64,000 bases of DNA. Source: Mesostigma viride (lineage: Eukaryota; Streptophyta; Mesostigmatophyceae; Mesostigmatales; Mesostigmataceae). The translations under genes were made by a program, and so were the position numbers. This document shows positions 17,092-25,399 of the stretch, piece after piece; within the stretch, counting starts at the first letter, position 1, and each line of letters starts with the position of its first letter. The notes under the pieces are model-generated. The model was not told the DNA's origin. It did no database searches and worked only from the letters and a program-made list of their open reading frames with translations. The stretch is taken from NCBI GenBank assembly GCA_009746045.1, contig RPFO01001430.1:1-64000 (forward strand). Reading direction: 5' to 3'.

Positions 17092-17676
17092 ATGAAGTGC
17101 GGCAAGATCACGAGCACGACGCGCAAGAGGTGCGAGAACGCGGTTTCGACGAGAGGCGGCTGCCACTTGCACAGGACAGGACAAAGTACGAAACGAAGGC
17201 CGAGGGGTCACCGCGCGAGAGAATGCCTCGCGTGGCGTAAAGATCCCACGTTCGAAGATCTACGAAATGCCGAAGAATACGCGCTAATGCTGGCGAATAA
17301 CGCAAATATCACAAAACTCCAACAATCGAATAATGAAGCCTTGTCATCTGGACTTCCTGGATTCCGCGACGGAATTTTAGAACGCAGGAAGGACATGTTC
17401 AATATTCAGCGGGAACGAGAGGGTAACAACATTCGAAAAGCCTTGTTGAATACGGAAGGCATCCGTGACTTTGTGTGGGACGGGCTGGGAGCGGACTCGC
17501 TGCCAACGCCGGAAGTATTGGGATCCTTCAAACCGATGGACCTTGACTTGGTGAACCCCCTCGACCTCGTAAATCACGAAGAGGTCGTCAACCAGCGACG
17601 GGTGCGACGTCGGCGCGGATCTCACGGCGCGCGTGCCAAGACGACGCGCGGCGGCCGTGGCAAGAGGAGATCCTGA
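17092..17676 (+). CDS. N-terminal Cys/His-knuckle protein (194 aa)
   Basis: ATG at 17092 gives Met-Lys-Cys. The knuckle is Cys3-x10-Cys14-x9-Cys24-x2-His27, followed by a basic linker (STKRRPRGHRAR). Residues 50-130 are helical (DLRNAEEYALMLANNANI). The C-terminus is strongly basic (RRVRRRRGSHGARAKTTRGG), suggesting nucleic-acid binding or a nuclear signal. It is a paralogue, in its N-terminal domain only, of the proteins at 14980, 17712 and 20607; beyond the knuckle the four share no obvious similarity. Function unknown. Confidence 0.6.
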   Translation: MKCGKITSTTRKRCENAVSTRGGCHLHRTGQSTKRRPRGHRARECLAWRKDPTFEDLRNAEEYALMLANNANITKLQQSNNEALSSGLPGFRDGILERRKDMFNIQREREGNNIRKALLNTEGIRDFVWDGLGADSLPTPEVLGSFKPMDLDLVNPLDLVNHEEVVNQRRVRRRRGSHGARAKTTRGGRGKRRS

Positions 17677-17711
17677 CCGGTATTTTCGAAGCGAATTGTG
17701 TAAGCGCGGCA

Positions 17712-18227
17712 ATGAAGTGCGGAAAGAAGACGGCGAAAGGCGGGAAATGCGCGATCGACGTGAAGAAGGGGAGCGAGTGTCGGTTTCACGGGAAACCGAA
17801 ACACCGCGGGGGAAGCGCGAAGACGAAACGGCGGCGCGTTCTTCGACACGTGGCGCGGGCACGTGGAGACAGCAAGGACTCTGCACAAACATCTTCCCGC
17901 CGAACTCGCGCGAATATATCGTTAAACGAACTCTCCGCCGACTCCTTTCGAACAGTCCCTTTGTCGGCAACCCAGCAGGGCCCTGTGGGGGCGGTTGATT
18001 TCATCCCTGAACCTCCTGGGCAAATACAACCTCCTCAAGCTTCGGCGGGGCGCTCGTCGAGCGCTCGACGACGACCCGTCCAGCGCGGGAACGGTCCGGA
18101 CGGCGAGGCGACCGTCCCTATTCACCATTTGAACAGGCCGCCGAGGAGCGGAGGGTTCTATCCTCGACCGAACGACCCGGATTTGGACGACACCGCGACC
18201 TCTAGTTATACTCCCCTTCCCCAATAA
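17712..18227 (+). CDS. N-terminal Cys/His-knuckle protein, disordered tail (171 aa)
   Basis: ATG at 17712, only 35 bp after the previous gene. Knuckle: Cys3-x9-Cys13-x9-Cys23-x2-His26, then a basic patch (KTKRRRVLRHVARARG) and a proline/serine-rich disordered tail with PEPPGQIQPPQA and RPPRSGGFYPRPNDPD. No other domain is visible. The tandem position directly behind another knuckle gene suggests local duplication followed by rapid divergence of everything but the knuckle. Confidence 0.6.
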   Translation: MKCGKKTAKGGKCAIDVKKGSECRFHGKPKHRGGSAKTKRRRVLRHVARARGDSKDSAQTSSRRTRANISLNELSADSFRTVPLSATQQGPVGAVDFIPEPPGQIQPPQASAGRSSSARRRPVQRGNGPDGEATVPIHHLNRPPRSGGFYPRPNDPDLDDTATSSYTPLPQ

Positions 18228-18455
18228 GGTGTGGTGTACAGTAACCTGTCGAGTATGGTGTAAGTGGCGCGGCGTCAGTAGTGCCGTACGAGTCCCGCGC
18301 CGCGCCACTCGAGTCGGTCCGTACCTCGGAATATTCCTCGAATATGCCCTGCACCTTCGAGGCCGCCTTCGAGTGTAAAAGGTGCTGCCCTCGCCCAAAC
18401 AGCCATCTCCTCACCCAAACCACTAGCAAAACCACGAAAACAAGCCGCCATAGCC

Positions 18456-19126
18456 ATGGCCATCGCCAAACTCGAAGCCCTCCGCGAACGAGAGTTCGTG
18501 TGGCTGAAAAGCGTGACGATTTCTCAGTTCCGCAAAGAGGTGGCGCGAAAGGAACGGCCCGTCTCTCCCTCGTTCCAAGAGGAAAGCGAACTCGCGTACG
18601 AAGGCCGCCCCAAGATGTGGGTTTTTCGAGAGACGCGGTCTCACAACGTGAAGAGAGGCCTGAGCGTTTACGCAGACTCCCTGGCTATGTACAACGATCC
18701 GCCAGCACTCCCCCGAACGATGAGCGGTGGCCCCGCTTCATTCCGTGGTCCGCGGAGCCCAAAAGGGGCGACGAACGGCGCGTCTATCTCCCGGACAGGA
18801 GCCTGATGGACACGAACGTGGGGGAATACAAGGCCCAGTGCTGGGCCCTTTTACAACGAAGCACGCAGCACGAGGAGCTGATGGGATTCTTCCAAACCTC
18901 GTACGAGAGGGGCATTCCTTGGCGCAACCCCTCTCGCTCGCAGGAAGACCAGCGTTTCCTGCTGGGGGAGAACCGGCCCATTCGCGTTTTCAAGGCCGGC
19001 CCTCGCGACTGCTTGATGATGCACGCTTTCATGGCCGTGCCGGAGAGCCAGAAAGAGCTCGCCTACTCCCTTTTGGTGGATGGATACACCCCTTTGCCCG
19101 TGGCCAAACGTGCCCGCCTAACTTGA
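18456..19126 (+). CDS. Uncharacterised protein, interrupted by one frameshift
   Basis: ATG 18456 lies in the context GCCATGGCC, shared by several right-block genes. The first frame reads MAIAKLEALREREFVWLKSV through SVYADSLAMYNDPPAL. At a C5 run (about 18711-18715) it loses coding sense, while the next frame continues with NDERWPRFIPWSAEPKRGDE to the stop at 19126. One added base would give about 223 residues. The product is helical and basic with no known domain; it carries CWALLQRSTQHEELMGFF and DCLMMHAFMAVPE. Upstream, AGCCATCTCC at 18401 matches the initiator-like motif of other right-block promoters. AATAAA follows at 19151. Confidence 0.55.
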
Positions 19127-19144
19127 ATGGTATTTTCCTATCAA

Positions 19145-19195
19145 TTTATGAATAAAGGCTTTTTCATCCAATACACGACTCCAACATCTCATGCA
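19145..19195 (+). terminator. Poly(A) signal and downstream CATCTCATGCA element
   Basis: TTTATGAATAAA (AATAAA at 19151-19156) follows the stop at 19126. About 25 bp further on comes CCAACATCTCATGCACTCG. Near-copies of the latter occur after other 3' ends: CCACATCTCATGCA at about 27780 and TCACATCTCATGCATTAT at about 30186, with a shorter form, CCAACTCATGTGCACTAG, at about 24732. Confidence 0.5.
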
Positions 19196-19249
19196 CTCGT
19201 AGATAGACCCGCGGCCCGTAGATACGGCGTAGTACAGCTGCAAAGTTCT

Positions 19250-19376
19250 CGCTAACGTCGAGAACTGGAAACTCCCAGGGGCATTGAGAGAGTGATGTTG
19301 CGTGGGAACGGCTGAAGAAGGATCATCCGGAAGTCGTGACATTCCGTCACGACTGGAAATTCCCAGGGGCATGAGA
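19250..19376 (+). repeat. Two decayed fragments of the KilA/BRO-like gene
   Basis: At 19310-19372 the plus strand translates to HPEVVTFRHDWKFPG before a stop, closely matching HPEVVTFCHNFKFPG inside the intact gene that begins 19531. A second, shorter relic at about 19258-19285 reads ENWKLPGA. Both retain the same small segment. The rest of this 404-bp spacer holds the promoter of the 19531 gene, with a TATA-like GGTATAAGTAC at about 19461. Confidence 0.6.
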
Positions 19377-19530
19377 AGTGATGTGTGCGTGTCTTGTAGT
19401 GACACGTGGCACTCTTTTGATAGACCACGTCTCGTTTTGGAAGTGTTTGGTCGTTTCGTTCAGGTATAAGTACGAGAGGGTCGTTCCAAACACCGTGAAA
19501 TGGTCTCTGTTTTTGTCATCTTCAGCGGCC

Positions 19531-20406
19531 ATGTCGTCGCGGGTGGCCGCGTCGGCCATTGTAAAGTACCTTACCCCGACCGACGGGTCAGAAGAATACC
19601 CAGCCTTCCATGGAAAAATCAGGGTAACGCCCGATGGGAGTATTTCGGTGTTCGACGCTGTTGGTGCGATCGGTGTATCCGAACCGCGAAAATACTGGGA
19701 GCGTCTCAAGCAGACCCATCCTGAGGTTGTGACATTTTGTCACAACTTCAAATTCCCCGGTCCCGGCCAGCGAGAGACGTCTGTGACCGACCGCCAGGGG
19801 CTGAGTCGCATCATGATGTTGCTCCCTGGCAAGCTTGCGGCCAAGTTTCGTGACAATGTGTCTATACTCCTTGAACGATACTTGAACGCGGATCGGACTC
19901 TGGCCGAGGACATCTTGAAGCGCGCGGACGCCAAGGATGGGACCGACACGGCGTTGTCTACTCTGCAGCAGAACAATCGCATCAAGAGTTGTCTTTCTAC
20001 CCGCAATTTGAACGACGCCATCAAGGGTTACCTCGACACGCACAAGGGGAGCGGCCTGATGTATCCCAAAGTTCACGACACGAACAATCTGGCTGTGACT
20101 GGCAAGACTTCTAGCGAGCTTCGCGGGATCTACAATATTGGAGGGTCGGCACGTGACCTGCTGACCGAAGAGCAGAGTGCTGGAATGAACTACATACAGG
20201 TCATCGAGGCCAAAAAAATAAGAGATTCTGGGGAAAGCCCACTCCTGGTTTCCAAGAGAGTCAGGGAAAGAATGGAACCCGTGTTCAAGGCAGACGGCCT
20301 GCACGACGCACGCGCGGACAAGGACTGCATCCAGGAGAACGTCAAGGTCATGCGCCTCAACCAGCGTCTCACGCGCGAGTCCCGCACAGCGATCACAGTC
20401 AATTAG
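19531..20406 (+). CDS. KilA-N/BRO-type DNA-binding-like protein
   Basis: ATG at 19531 in GCGGCCATG context (291 aa); the open frame upstream lacks coding character. Residues 28-130 form a domain with the path FHGKIRVTPDGSISVFDAV, HPEVVTFCHNFKFPGPGQRE, then RIMMLLPGKLAAKFRDNVS and LLERYLNADRTLAED. This pattern is widespread in algal nuclear and giant-virus genomes and resembles BRO-N/KilA-N DNA-binding domains. The C-terminal half has VTGKTSSELRGIYNIGGSAR, as in tails of viral KilA-like proteins. Likely a DNA-binding regulator; target unknown. It is flanked on both sides by relics of its own central segment, so the locus has been duplicated or recombined repeatedly. Confidence 0.65.
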   Translation: MSSRVAASAIVKYLTPTDGSEEYPAFHGKIRVTPDGSISVFDAVGAIGVSEPRKYWERLKQTHPEVVTFCHNFKFPGPGQRETSVTDRQGLSRIMMLLPGKLAAKFRDNVSILLERYLNADRTLAEDILKRADAKDGTDTALSTLQQNNRIKSCLSTRNLNDAIKGYLDTHKGSGLMYPKVHDTNNLAVTGKTSSELRGIYNIGGSARDLLTEEQSAGMNYIQVIEAKKIRDSGESPLLVSKRVRERMEPVFKADGLHDARADKDCIQENVKVMRLNQRLTRESRTAITVN

Positions 20407-20465
20407 TCACACCTAACGACAGACTGACAAGTGGGCGCGCCTTCGAAAAGGCAGTGGTTAAAAAC

Positions 20466-20576
20466 CGTAACCTCTGGAATTCCCCAGGTCCCGGGCAGCG
20501 AGAGGCCTTTTTGCTAGCTAGTGGGTCCACTCATTGAAGCACTTTATTATTCAATCATCAATAAAGGTCCTTTATT
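20466..20576. repeat. Relic of the KilA/BRO-like gene and bidirectional poly(A) signal
   Basis: At 20473-20505, TCTGGAATTCCCCAGG followed by TCCCGGGCAGCGAGAGG matches the segment encoding FKFPGPGQRE in the gene just upstream. Beyond it, TTTATTattcaatcatcAATAAA (20543-20565) is a palindromic poly(A) signal serving this gene and the convergent one ending at 20607. Confidence 0.6.
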
Positions 20577-20606
20577 ACTCGTTTCAATCTCATCACCCTC
20601 GCATAT

Positions 20607-21548
20607 CTAAGACCTTCGCCGCTTAGCCGTTTTGCGGGCCGTCTTCGCACGAGACAGCTTCCTCTTACGCATCTGGCTTATAAAATGGCTAGGTGCTCGA
20701 GACGTGTACAGTTTAAACGCCGCCGAGGAGGCCTTGCGCATGATGTCGTCCGCATTATATTTGTCAGGATGGAGCATCAGAGCTTTCTTCCTGTAGTCGC
20801 TGGCGGTCTTCGGATACGAGTCCATGACATTCGAGAACTTCTTGCCATACTCGTCGGCGTATATCGCCTCGCCAGGCGTGAGACCCGCGTCTTGTTTCGC
20901 TCGCTCCCAAGCGTCTTTTCCAGACTCCACCCATACAGAACGGGGCATCGGAGGTGGCGCGTTATAGTTAGAAGCTCGAGGTTGATCACGCGCTCGTCTT
21001 GCTTTTTCTCTCATCATGTCGTCAAACTTACGTTTTTCTTCAGCTTTGCGTTCGGCCGCATCGAATCCAGCTTTCGCTTTTTCCGCTCTTTCTCGTTCTG
21101 CCTTATTAAACGCGTATGGGTACTTCTGCATGAAGTCATACCACGGATATTCGAACGGTTCATGTCTGAAAATCGTTTTTTTGTGAATGTCCCAAAACTC
21201 GTTCCTGATCTGATCGAGAGGATCGGACGAATTCGGATCTATATCATTGAATGTGCGCACTGGCCCCGTTTCCTCGTCCATCCACTTCTGTCTTTGTTCC
21301 TCGTCTTCATTCCTTCGTCTCTCCCTGGCCGCCTCTCGCGCCTCTGGAGGAACGGGGGGCACATTCTGATACGCAACATCCTTCTGCGGCCTTTTTTCCG
21401 CCTCTCCTTCTTCGTCCTGTCTCGCCTTGTGCGAGAATGCCGCGGCTCGCGCCTTCTTACTCTTGGTATGCAAGTGGCAATACTTCCGCCCATTCGCGCA
21501 CGTGTTTTGGCACGCCGTCTTGCGCACCGTCCTCCCTTTACACTGCAT
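20607..21548 (-). CDS. Cys/His-knuckle protein with C-terminal DnaJ (J) domain
   Basis: 313 residues from ATG 21546-21548. N-terminal knuckle: Cys3-x9-Cys13-x10-Cys24-x2-His27, as in the genes at 14980, 17092 and 17712. Residues 40-190 are very charged and probably helical. Residues about 236-284 form a J domain: tyrosine-containing helix, then ALMLHPDKYNADD with the His260-Pro-Asp262 motif that stimulates Hsp70 ATPase, then helix III (KASSAAFKLYTS). The tail is basic (RKRKLSRAKTARKTAKRRR). J proteins deliver clients to Hsp70; here the knuckle could be the client-binding part. The J domain at the C-terminus together with an N-terminal metal knuckle is an unusual order. Confidence 0.75.
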   Translation of the reverse strand: MQCKGRTVRKTACQNTCANGRKYCHLHTKSKKARAAAFSHKARQDEEGEAEKRPQKDVAYQNVPPVPPEAREAARERRRNEDEEQRQKWMDEETGPVRTFNDIDPNSSDPLDQIRNEFWDIHKKTIFRHEPFEYPWYDFMQKYPYAFNKAERERAEKAKAGFDAAERKAEEKRKFDDMMREKARRARDQPRASNYNAPPPMPRSVWVESGKDAWERAKQDAGLTPGEAIYADEYGKKFSNVMDSYPKTASDYRKKALMLHPDKYNADDIMRKASSAAFKLYTSRAPSHFISQMRKRKLSRAKTARKTAKRRRS

Positions 21549-21761
21549 TTTCGTATGCTAAAATGCTTACAAAAAAAACCTTCGAGCTACGAAACTGGCA
21601 GTGTTTCCAACTCCTTGTTCTAGTGGGGCTCAGTCATTGTATAAGTCAGAGTGCATGATGTTGAGAGTTTTCAATTCATCACAAGTTCCATTTATTACAG
21701 AAATAAGTACAATCAATCAATTCCCAAGTCCAATACCCAAGTCCAAGTCCAATACCCAAGT

Positions 21762-23255
21762 CTACAGCTCGCCCACGGGCGTGTACGAGAACAGCGCCGT
21801 CGCCTTGTCCCGCAAGTTAGCCACCCTATTCTGAATAGCGGCAGCACCAGAGCGACCCGCGGAAGCGCAAGCCCGCACCACAGTGCTCCTCGCGAAGAAG
21901 CTGAACTCCCTCGCCATCGTAGCGTAGTCCCGCCGGCGGTCCTCGGGCACCAGAGGAAGCAAGTCCCTCAAGACGTGCTCGTTCAGAGTCGCCAGAGCCA
22001 GCGCCTGCGTGCGCAACGCCGCGCGCTGGTCGATGCGAGCCGCCATCTCCGGAGACGAGGGCGCGATCTTGGCCAGGCAGGCGTCCACCGCGTCCCTCTC
22101 GGCCCTGACCGCCTTGCAGGTCCCCGCCAGCACGCACGGCTGCCTCCACCCCTCCTCGATCTGGGCGTTGCGGATGTTCCTCCAGATGGCCTCCTGCTCC
22201 TTGTCCTCGGCCTTGTCGAGCGGCACCTTGGTGGGCATCTGCCCCCAGCACTTGGCGGGCGTGACCACCACGAGGGGGTAGACGAGCTTGGCCTCCTGCT
22301 CCGGGTCGATGTTCTCCACGCGCGCGGGCTTCCTGTCCTCCCCGGGCAGCAGGAGGAGCCTGTCGACCTTGTGCTGCTCGCCCGCCGGCGTGGGGAAGAC
22401 CCTGGCTGCCGGGTTCCTCGTGAGCAGCGCCCTGACCTGCGCGGAGTGCTGCCTGGGCGCGTGAACGGGCACGTCCCTGTTGATGAGCACGTGGTTGGGG
22501 AGGATCTGCCTCGGCTGCTGCGGCTGCTGCGGCTGCGGCTGCGGCTGTGCGAGGACGGGGCTTCTGGCGGCCATGGCGGTCGCGGCGACTTGCATCCTGG
22601 CGAGGTTCTGCATCCCCTGCGCGAAGAGCTTGACTGGCGGCAGGAGCGGGGGCCCCGCGGGCCTGGGCACGACTTGGGGCAGCTTGGGCACGCCCACGAC
22701 GGTCTGCGGGTTGCAGGGCACGCCCACGGCGACGGAGATGACCGTCTTCGCTCTCTTTGCCGCCACCACCGCGGGCACGATGCGGTAAACGAGCTCCTTC
22801 CTCCCGTCCGGGTGCACGACCTCCATGGTGACGGCTCCCTCCGGCAGCGAGAGGATGGGCGTGGGCGCAGGGGCCTGCGAAAGGGCTGGCGAAAGGGCCG
22901 GGGCGGGCAAAGGCGCGGGCGCCATCTCCAGGGGTCGTTTTGGCCTCTGCGCGTTGAGGTTGACGTTGGCGTTTGCCTGCGTCTGCGTCTGCGGCTGCGT
23001 CTGCGTCTGCGTGGGCGCGGGCGTGGGCGCGGGCGTCCGCTTGTTGTTGTTGTTGTTTGCAGCCCCCGTGCCCGCCTGGACCGCCTTGATGACCTCGGGC
23101 ACGATTTTGAGCGTGGCGAGCGCGGTGGCGGCCTCCTTCTCGTCGTCAGAGAGGTTCAGAGAGTGCATTTCCGGGATCGCAAGGAGTGCCTGATCCTTAG
23201 CCTTAGTCTGAGCCTGAGCCTGAGCGGCCTCGCACAAAACGGAGAAGGCGTCCAT
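21762..23255 (-). CDS. Proline/glutamine-rich protein of unknown function (497 aa)
   Basis: ATG at 23253-23255. Residues 1-65 are helical and Ala-rich. Residues 68-150 and 185-275 are low-complexity: poly-Asn, then Pro-Thr-Gln repeats (PAPTPAPTQTQTQPQ) and PQPQPQQPQQPRQ. Between them is a small ordered-looking piece (AVTMEVVHPDGRKELVYRIV). Residues 290-497 are mostly helical without known motifs. Such composition occurs in transcriptional activators and scaffold proteins. Codon use is very GC-rich, as in other genes between 21 and 29 kb. The gene shares the 488-bp spacer 23256-23743 with the divergent zinc-ribbon gene. Confidence 0.6.
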   Translation of the reverse strand: MDAFSVLCEAAQAQAQTKAKDQALLAIPEMHSLNLSDDEKEAATALATLKIVPEVIKAVQAGTGAANNNNNKRTPAPTPAPTQTQTQPQTQTQANANVNLNAQRPKRPLEMAPAPLPAPALSPALSQAPAPTPILSLPEGAVTMEVVHPDGRKELVYRIVPAVVAAKRAKTVISVAVGVPCNPQTVVGVPKLPQVVPRPAGPPLLPPVKLFAQGMQNLARMQVAATAMAARSPVLAQPQPQPQQPQQPRQILPNHVLINRDVPVHAPRQHSAQVRALLTRNPAARVFPTPAGEQHKVDRLLLLPGEDRKPARVENIDPEQEAKLVYPLVVVTPAKCWGQMPTKVPLDKAEDKEQEAIWRNIRNAQIEEGWRQPCVLAGTCKAVRAERDAVDACLAKIAPSSPEMAARIDQRAALRTQALALATLNEHVLRDLLPLVPEDRRRDYATMAREFSFFARSTVVRACASAGRSGAAAIQNRVANLRDKATALFSYTPVGEL

Positions 23256-23743
23256 GTCTGTTGTGTAGGAGTGTTGGCTATGGCTGTTCGTGTGTGCGTG
23301 TGCGTCTGTGCGTGTTCCTTGCGCGTTGGAGTGTTTTTGTCCTTTCCCGTGGGTCTCGCGTGTGGTGGCTGGACCAATGGGCGCTCGGCGCGCGGTGGTC
23401 GTAACGGTCTTTCTGCCCCGCGTCCCGGCCTGTCCAATGGGCGTGCACGGGATCTCGTAACCGCCTGCGCGTGTCGTGTCCGTTCCGTCCTTCTCGGTCT
23501 ACGAGTGGCGGCTGGCGGCCGGTGGTGACGCACGGGATCTCTTTCCGGATCCGCTGACAAGATCTCGTGGCGGGCCGCGGGAATCTTCTAGAAGTTTCCA
23601 GCGGGCGCGACGCCATCCGTTTTCGTCCAATGGGAGCGCACGGGAATCGAGGCCGGTCCGCGTAGAAAGTGCGTGGTCCCCTCGGACTTGGCCATCTCAC
23701 TCACGCATCACAGCTATCGTTCTTCCTTGCTTTCTTTCTGGCT
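23256..23743. promoter_or_regulatory. Divergent promoter with CCAAT boxes, CACGGGA motifs and a perfect heat-shock element
   Basis: The spacer contains three CCAAT boxes (23374, 23433 and 23627), four CACGGGA/TCCCGTG motifs (23345, 23446, 23531, 23639) and a four-unit heat-shock element, GAATCTTCTAGAAGTTTC, at 23581-23598 (GAAnnTTCnnGAAnnTTC, no mismatch). For the plus-strand gene, CCAAT at 23627 lies 63 bp before the initiator-like GGCCATCTCAC at 23690, which lies 54 bp before ATG 23744. On the minus strand AGCCATAGCC (23276-23285) is the matching initiator for the 23255 gene. No TATA box is evident. Confidence 0.6.
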
Positions 23744-24643
23744 ATGGCTTCCTCCGCCCGTTTCCTGTATTGCAACAAGTGCAACCTGGCGTTCCCCGAG
23801 TCTTATTTCGTGTCCGCCCGCTTGGCGAACGGGTTCACGCTGGCGTGCCTTTCTTGCCGCGAAACTCAGAACAAGCAGGCCCGCCTTCGCAAGGCCCGCG
23901 CGAAGGAGATGCAGCGGGACGAGGAGGAGGACTACGAGAACGTGCCCTCCTTCAGCTACAGCTCCTCTGAGGGCGGCTCCTCCGAGAAAGGGGATCAGGA
24001 GGAGGAGGTTTCCTCTGTTGTGGCCGCTGACGCCGTTTCCGAGTCGTCTTCTGACGCTGAGTCGGAGCCGGCTCGCCTCCCTTCTCCTCGCACTCCGTGC
24101 GCCCCTTGCATGCCGGCTCCTTTCCGCCGCTGCCTTCGCGTGAAGGGCAAGAACCCGCACCTGCGCCCTCACGACGGGATGGGCGCTCGCGTGAAGGACA
24201 GCTCTCGCCGCGAGTTGCGCGGCTGCCGTCGCCGTCTGTCTCCCTACTTCCGCGGTTCTCCTCCCAAGTCTTCGGAGGCGCACGTGCAGGACGACGAGGT
24301 GCTCGGTTGGGGCGCCTTCGAGGGTCCCGTGAAGGATCTTTTGAGCGAGTCCCGCATCCAGCGCAGCGACCGCGAGATCCGCGAGGCTATCGATCTGATG
24401 GCCGCCGAGGAGGAGAAGTCTCTCGCTCCCGCCCCCGCTCCTTGCGCTCTGGAGGAGGAGGATATGTTTTCGGCGATGGGCCCCTTCCGCGTGGAGGACA
24501 TGGACCTGGACCTGGACTTGGAGCGTCTGGGCGAGGACCTTTTCTGCGACTTCCGTTTGGGCGCTCTTTCCTTGGAGGACATTGCTGGGCTCGAGAAGGT
24601 GGAGAAGGAGCGTTGGTTCCTCCCCTTCGAGCTGAAGAATTGA
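23744..24643 (+). CDS. N-terminal zinc-ribbon protein with acidic tail (299 aa)
   Basis: ATG 23744 in GGCTATGGCT. Residues 10-38 form a four-cysteine zinc ribbon (Cys10-x2-Cys13, Cys35-x2-Cys38) followed by a basic helix (KQARLRKARAKEM). Residues 45-110 are acidic and serine-rich, 115-190 are basic with several Cys, and the C-terminal 100 residues are acidic with DMDLDLDLERLGED. An N-terminal metal-binding head plus acidic regions fits a transcription-associated factor, but no family is recognised. Its promoter carries the best heat-shock element in the window. AATAAA at 24701 ends the transcript. Confidence 0.6.
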   Translation: MASSARFLYCNKCNLAFPESYFVSARLANGFTLACLSCRETQNKQARLRKARAKEMQRDEEEDYENVPSFSYSSSEGGSSEKGDQEEEVSSVVAADAVSESSSDAESEPARLPSPRTPCAPCMPAPFRRCLRVKGKNPHLRPHDGMGARVKDSSRRELRGCRRRLSPYFRGSPPKSSEAHVQDDEVLGWGAFEGPVKDLLSESRIQRSDREIREAIDLMAAEEEKSLAPAPAPCALEEEDMFSAMGPFRVEDMDLDLDLERLGEDLFCDFRLGALSLEDIAGLEKVEKERWFLPFELKN

Positions 24644-24833
24644 AGTCCTCGGGCCGTTGTTTTGCCCTTTCCACGGGGCTTGCTTGCCCCCATGTATGAT
24701 AATAAAGTACATTTCCTCCCATTTGATTGGCTCCAACTCATGTGCACTAGGTAGTTCCGCGGCCTCGCGTATCTGTACTAGGAACTTGCTACACCCGCCA
24801 AATCCGAGCGATCCGATTGGCTGCTAGTAGACG
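24644..24833 (+). terminator. 3' region with poly(A) signal and CCAAT-type box
   Basis: GATAATAAAG (AATAAA at 24701-24706) follows the stop by about 58 bp, with CCAACTCATGTGCACTAG at about 24732. GATCCGATTGG at 24810 is the outermost, less conserved part of the inverted repeat that begins in earnest at 24834. Confidence 0.5.
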
Positions 24834-25349
24834 TACTTGGAGTATCTACCAATAGGGATAGCATCACCAGCATCACCACTTTGACTCATTTCACACGGGA
24901 ATGGTGATGGTGACGCTGGTGATGCTGATTTTTACGTTTCGGAAATAGTGGAGACCATTTTATTCTATGGGAAAGTTGCACTCAATTTTATGGTCAGCGA
25001 TGGAGTATAAATTATATGACCGTTGCATTCAAAATTTTATGGTCAGCGATGGAGTATAATTTATATGACCGTTGCATTCAAAATTTTATGGTCAGCGATG
25101 GAGTATAATTTATATGACCGTTGCATTCAAAATTTTATGGTCAGCGACAGAATATTAATTCTGGCATATGTCATCACGAAATGGAATTGGATTGAAATAT
25201 GATACACTTCTCCCATAGAATAAAATGGTCTCCACTATTTCCGAAACGCAAAAATCAGCATCACCAGCGTCACCATCACCATTCCCGTGTAAAACCCTGA
25301 ACAATGGTGATGCTGGTGATGCTATCCCTACTGGATAATACTTCAAGTA
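24834..25349. repeat. 139-bp inverted repeats flanking AT-rich tandem iterons
   Basis: Left arm 24834-24972 and right arm 25211-25349 are near-identical inverted copies. The similarity fades outward through an ATTGG box on each side. Each arm folds on itself, because GCATCACCAGCATCACCA is followed by its inverse TGGTGATGGTGACGCTGG. The centre (24975-25150) holds about 3.6 copies of a 47-49-bp AT-rich unit containing GGTCAGCGATGGAGTATAA. Both arms carry CACGGGAATGG. A TA dinucleotide abuts each end. Two readings: a foldback/MITE-type transposon with TA duplication, or a viral replication or regulatory structure. It sits between two convergent genes and contains no ORF of note. Confidence 0.75.
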
Positions 25350-25399
25350 TCTAAACAACGTCCAATCAGAATACGCCATTAAAACCTCTTGCCCCATGG

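Noticed and set aside
21651-23528. 625-codon plus-strand ORF
   Set aside because: Antisense shadow of the GC-rich 497-residue gene; its composition (Arg/Leu/Val/Gly) mirrors that gene's third positions.
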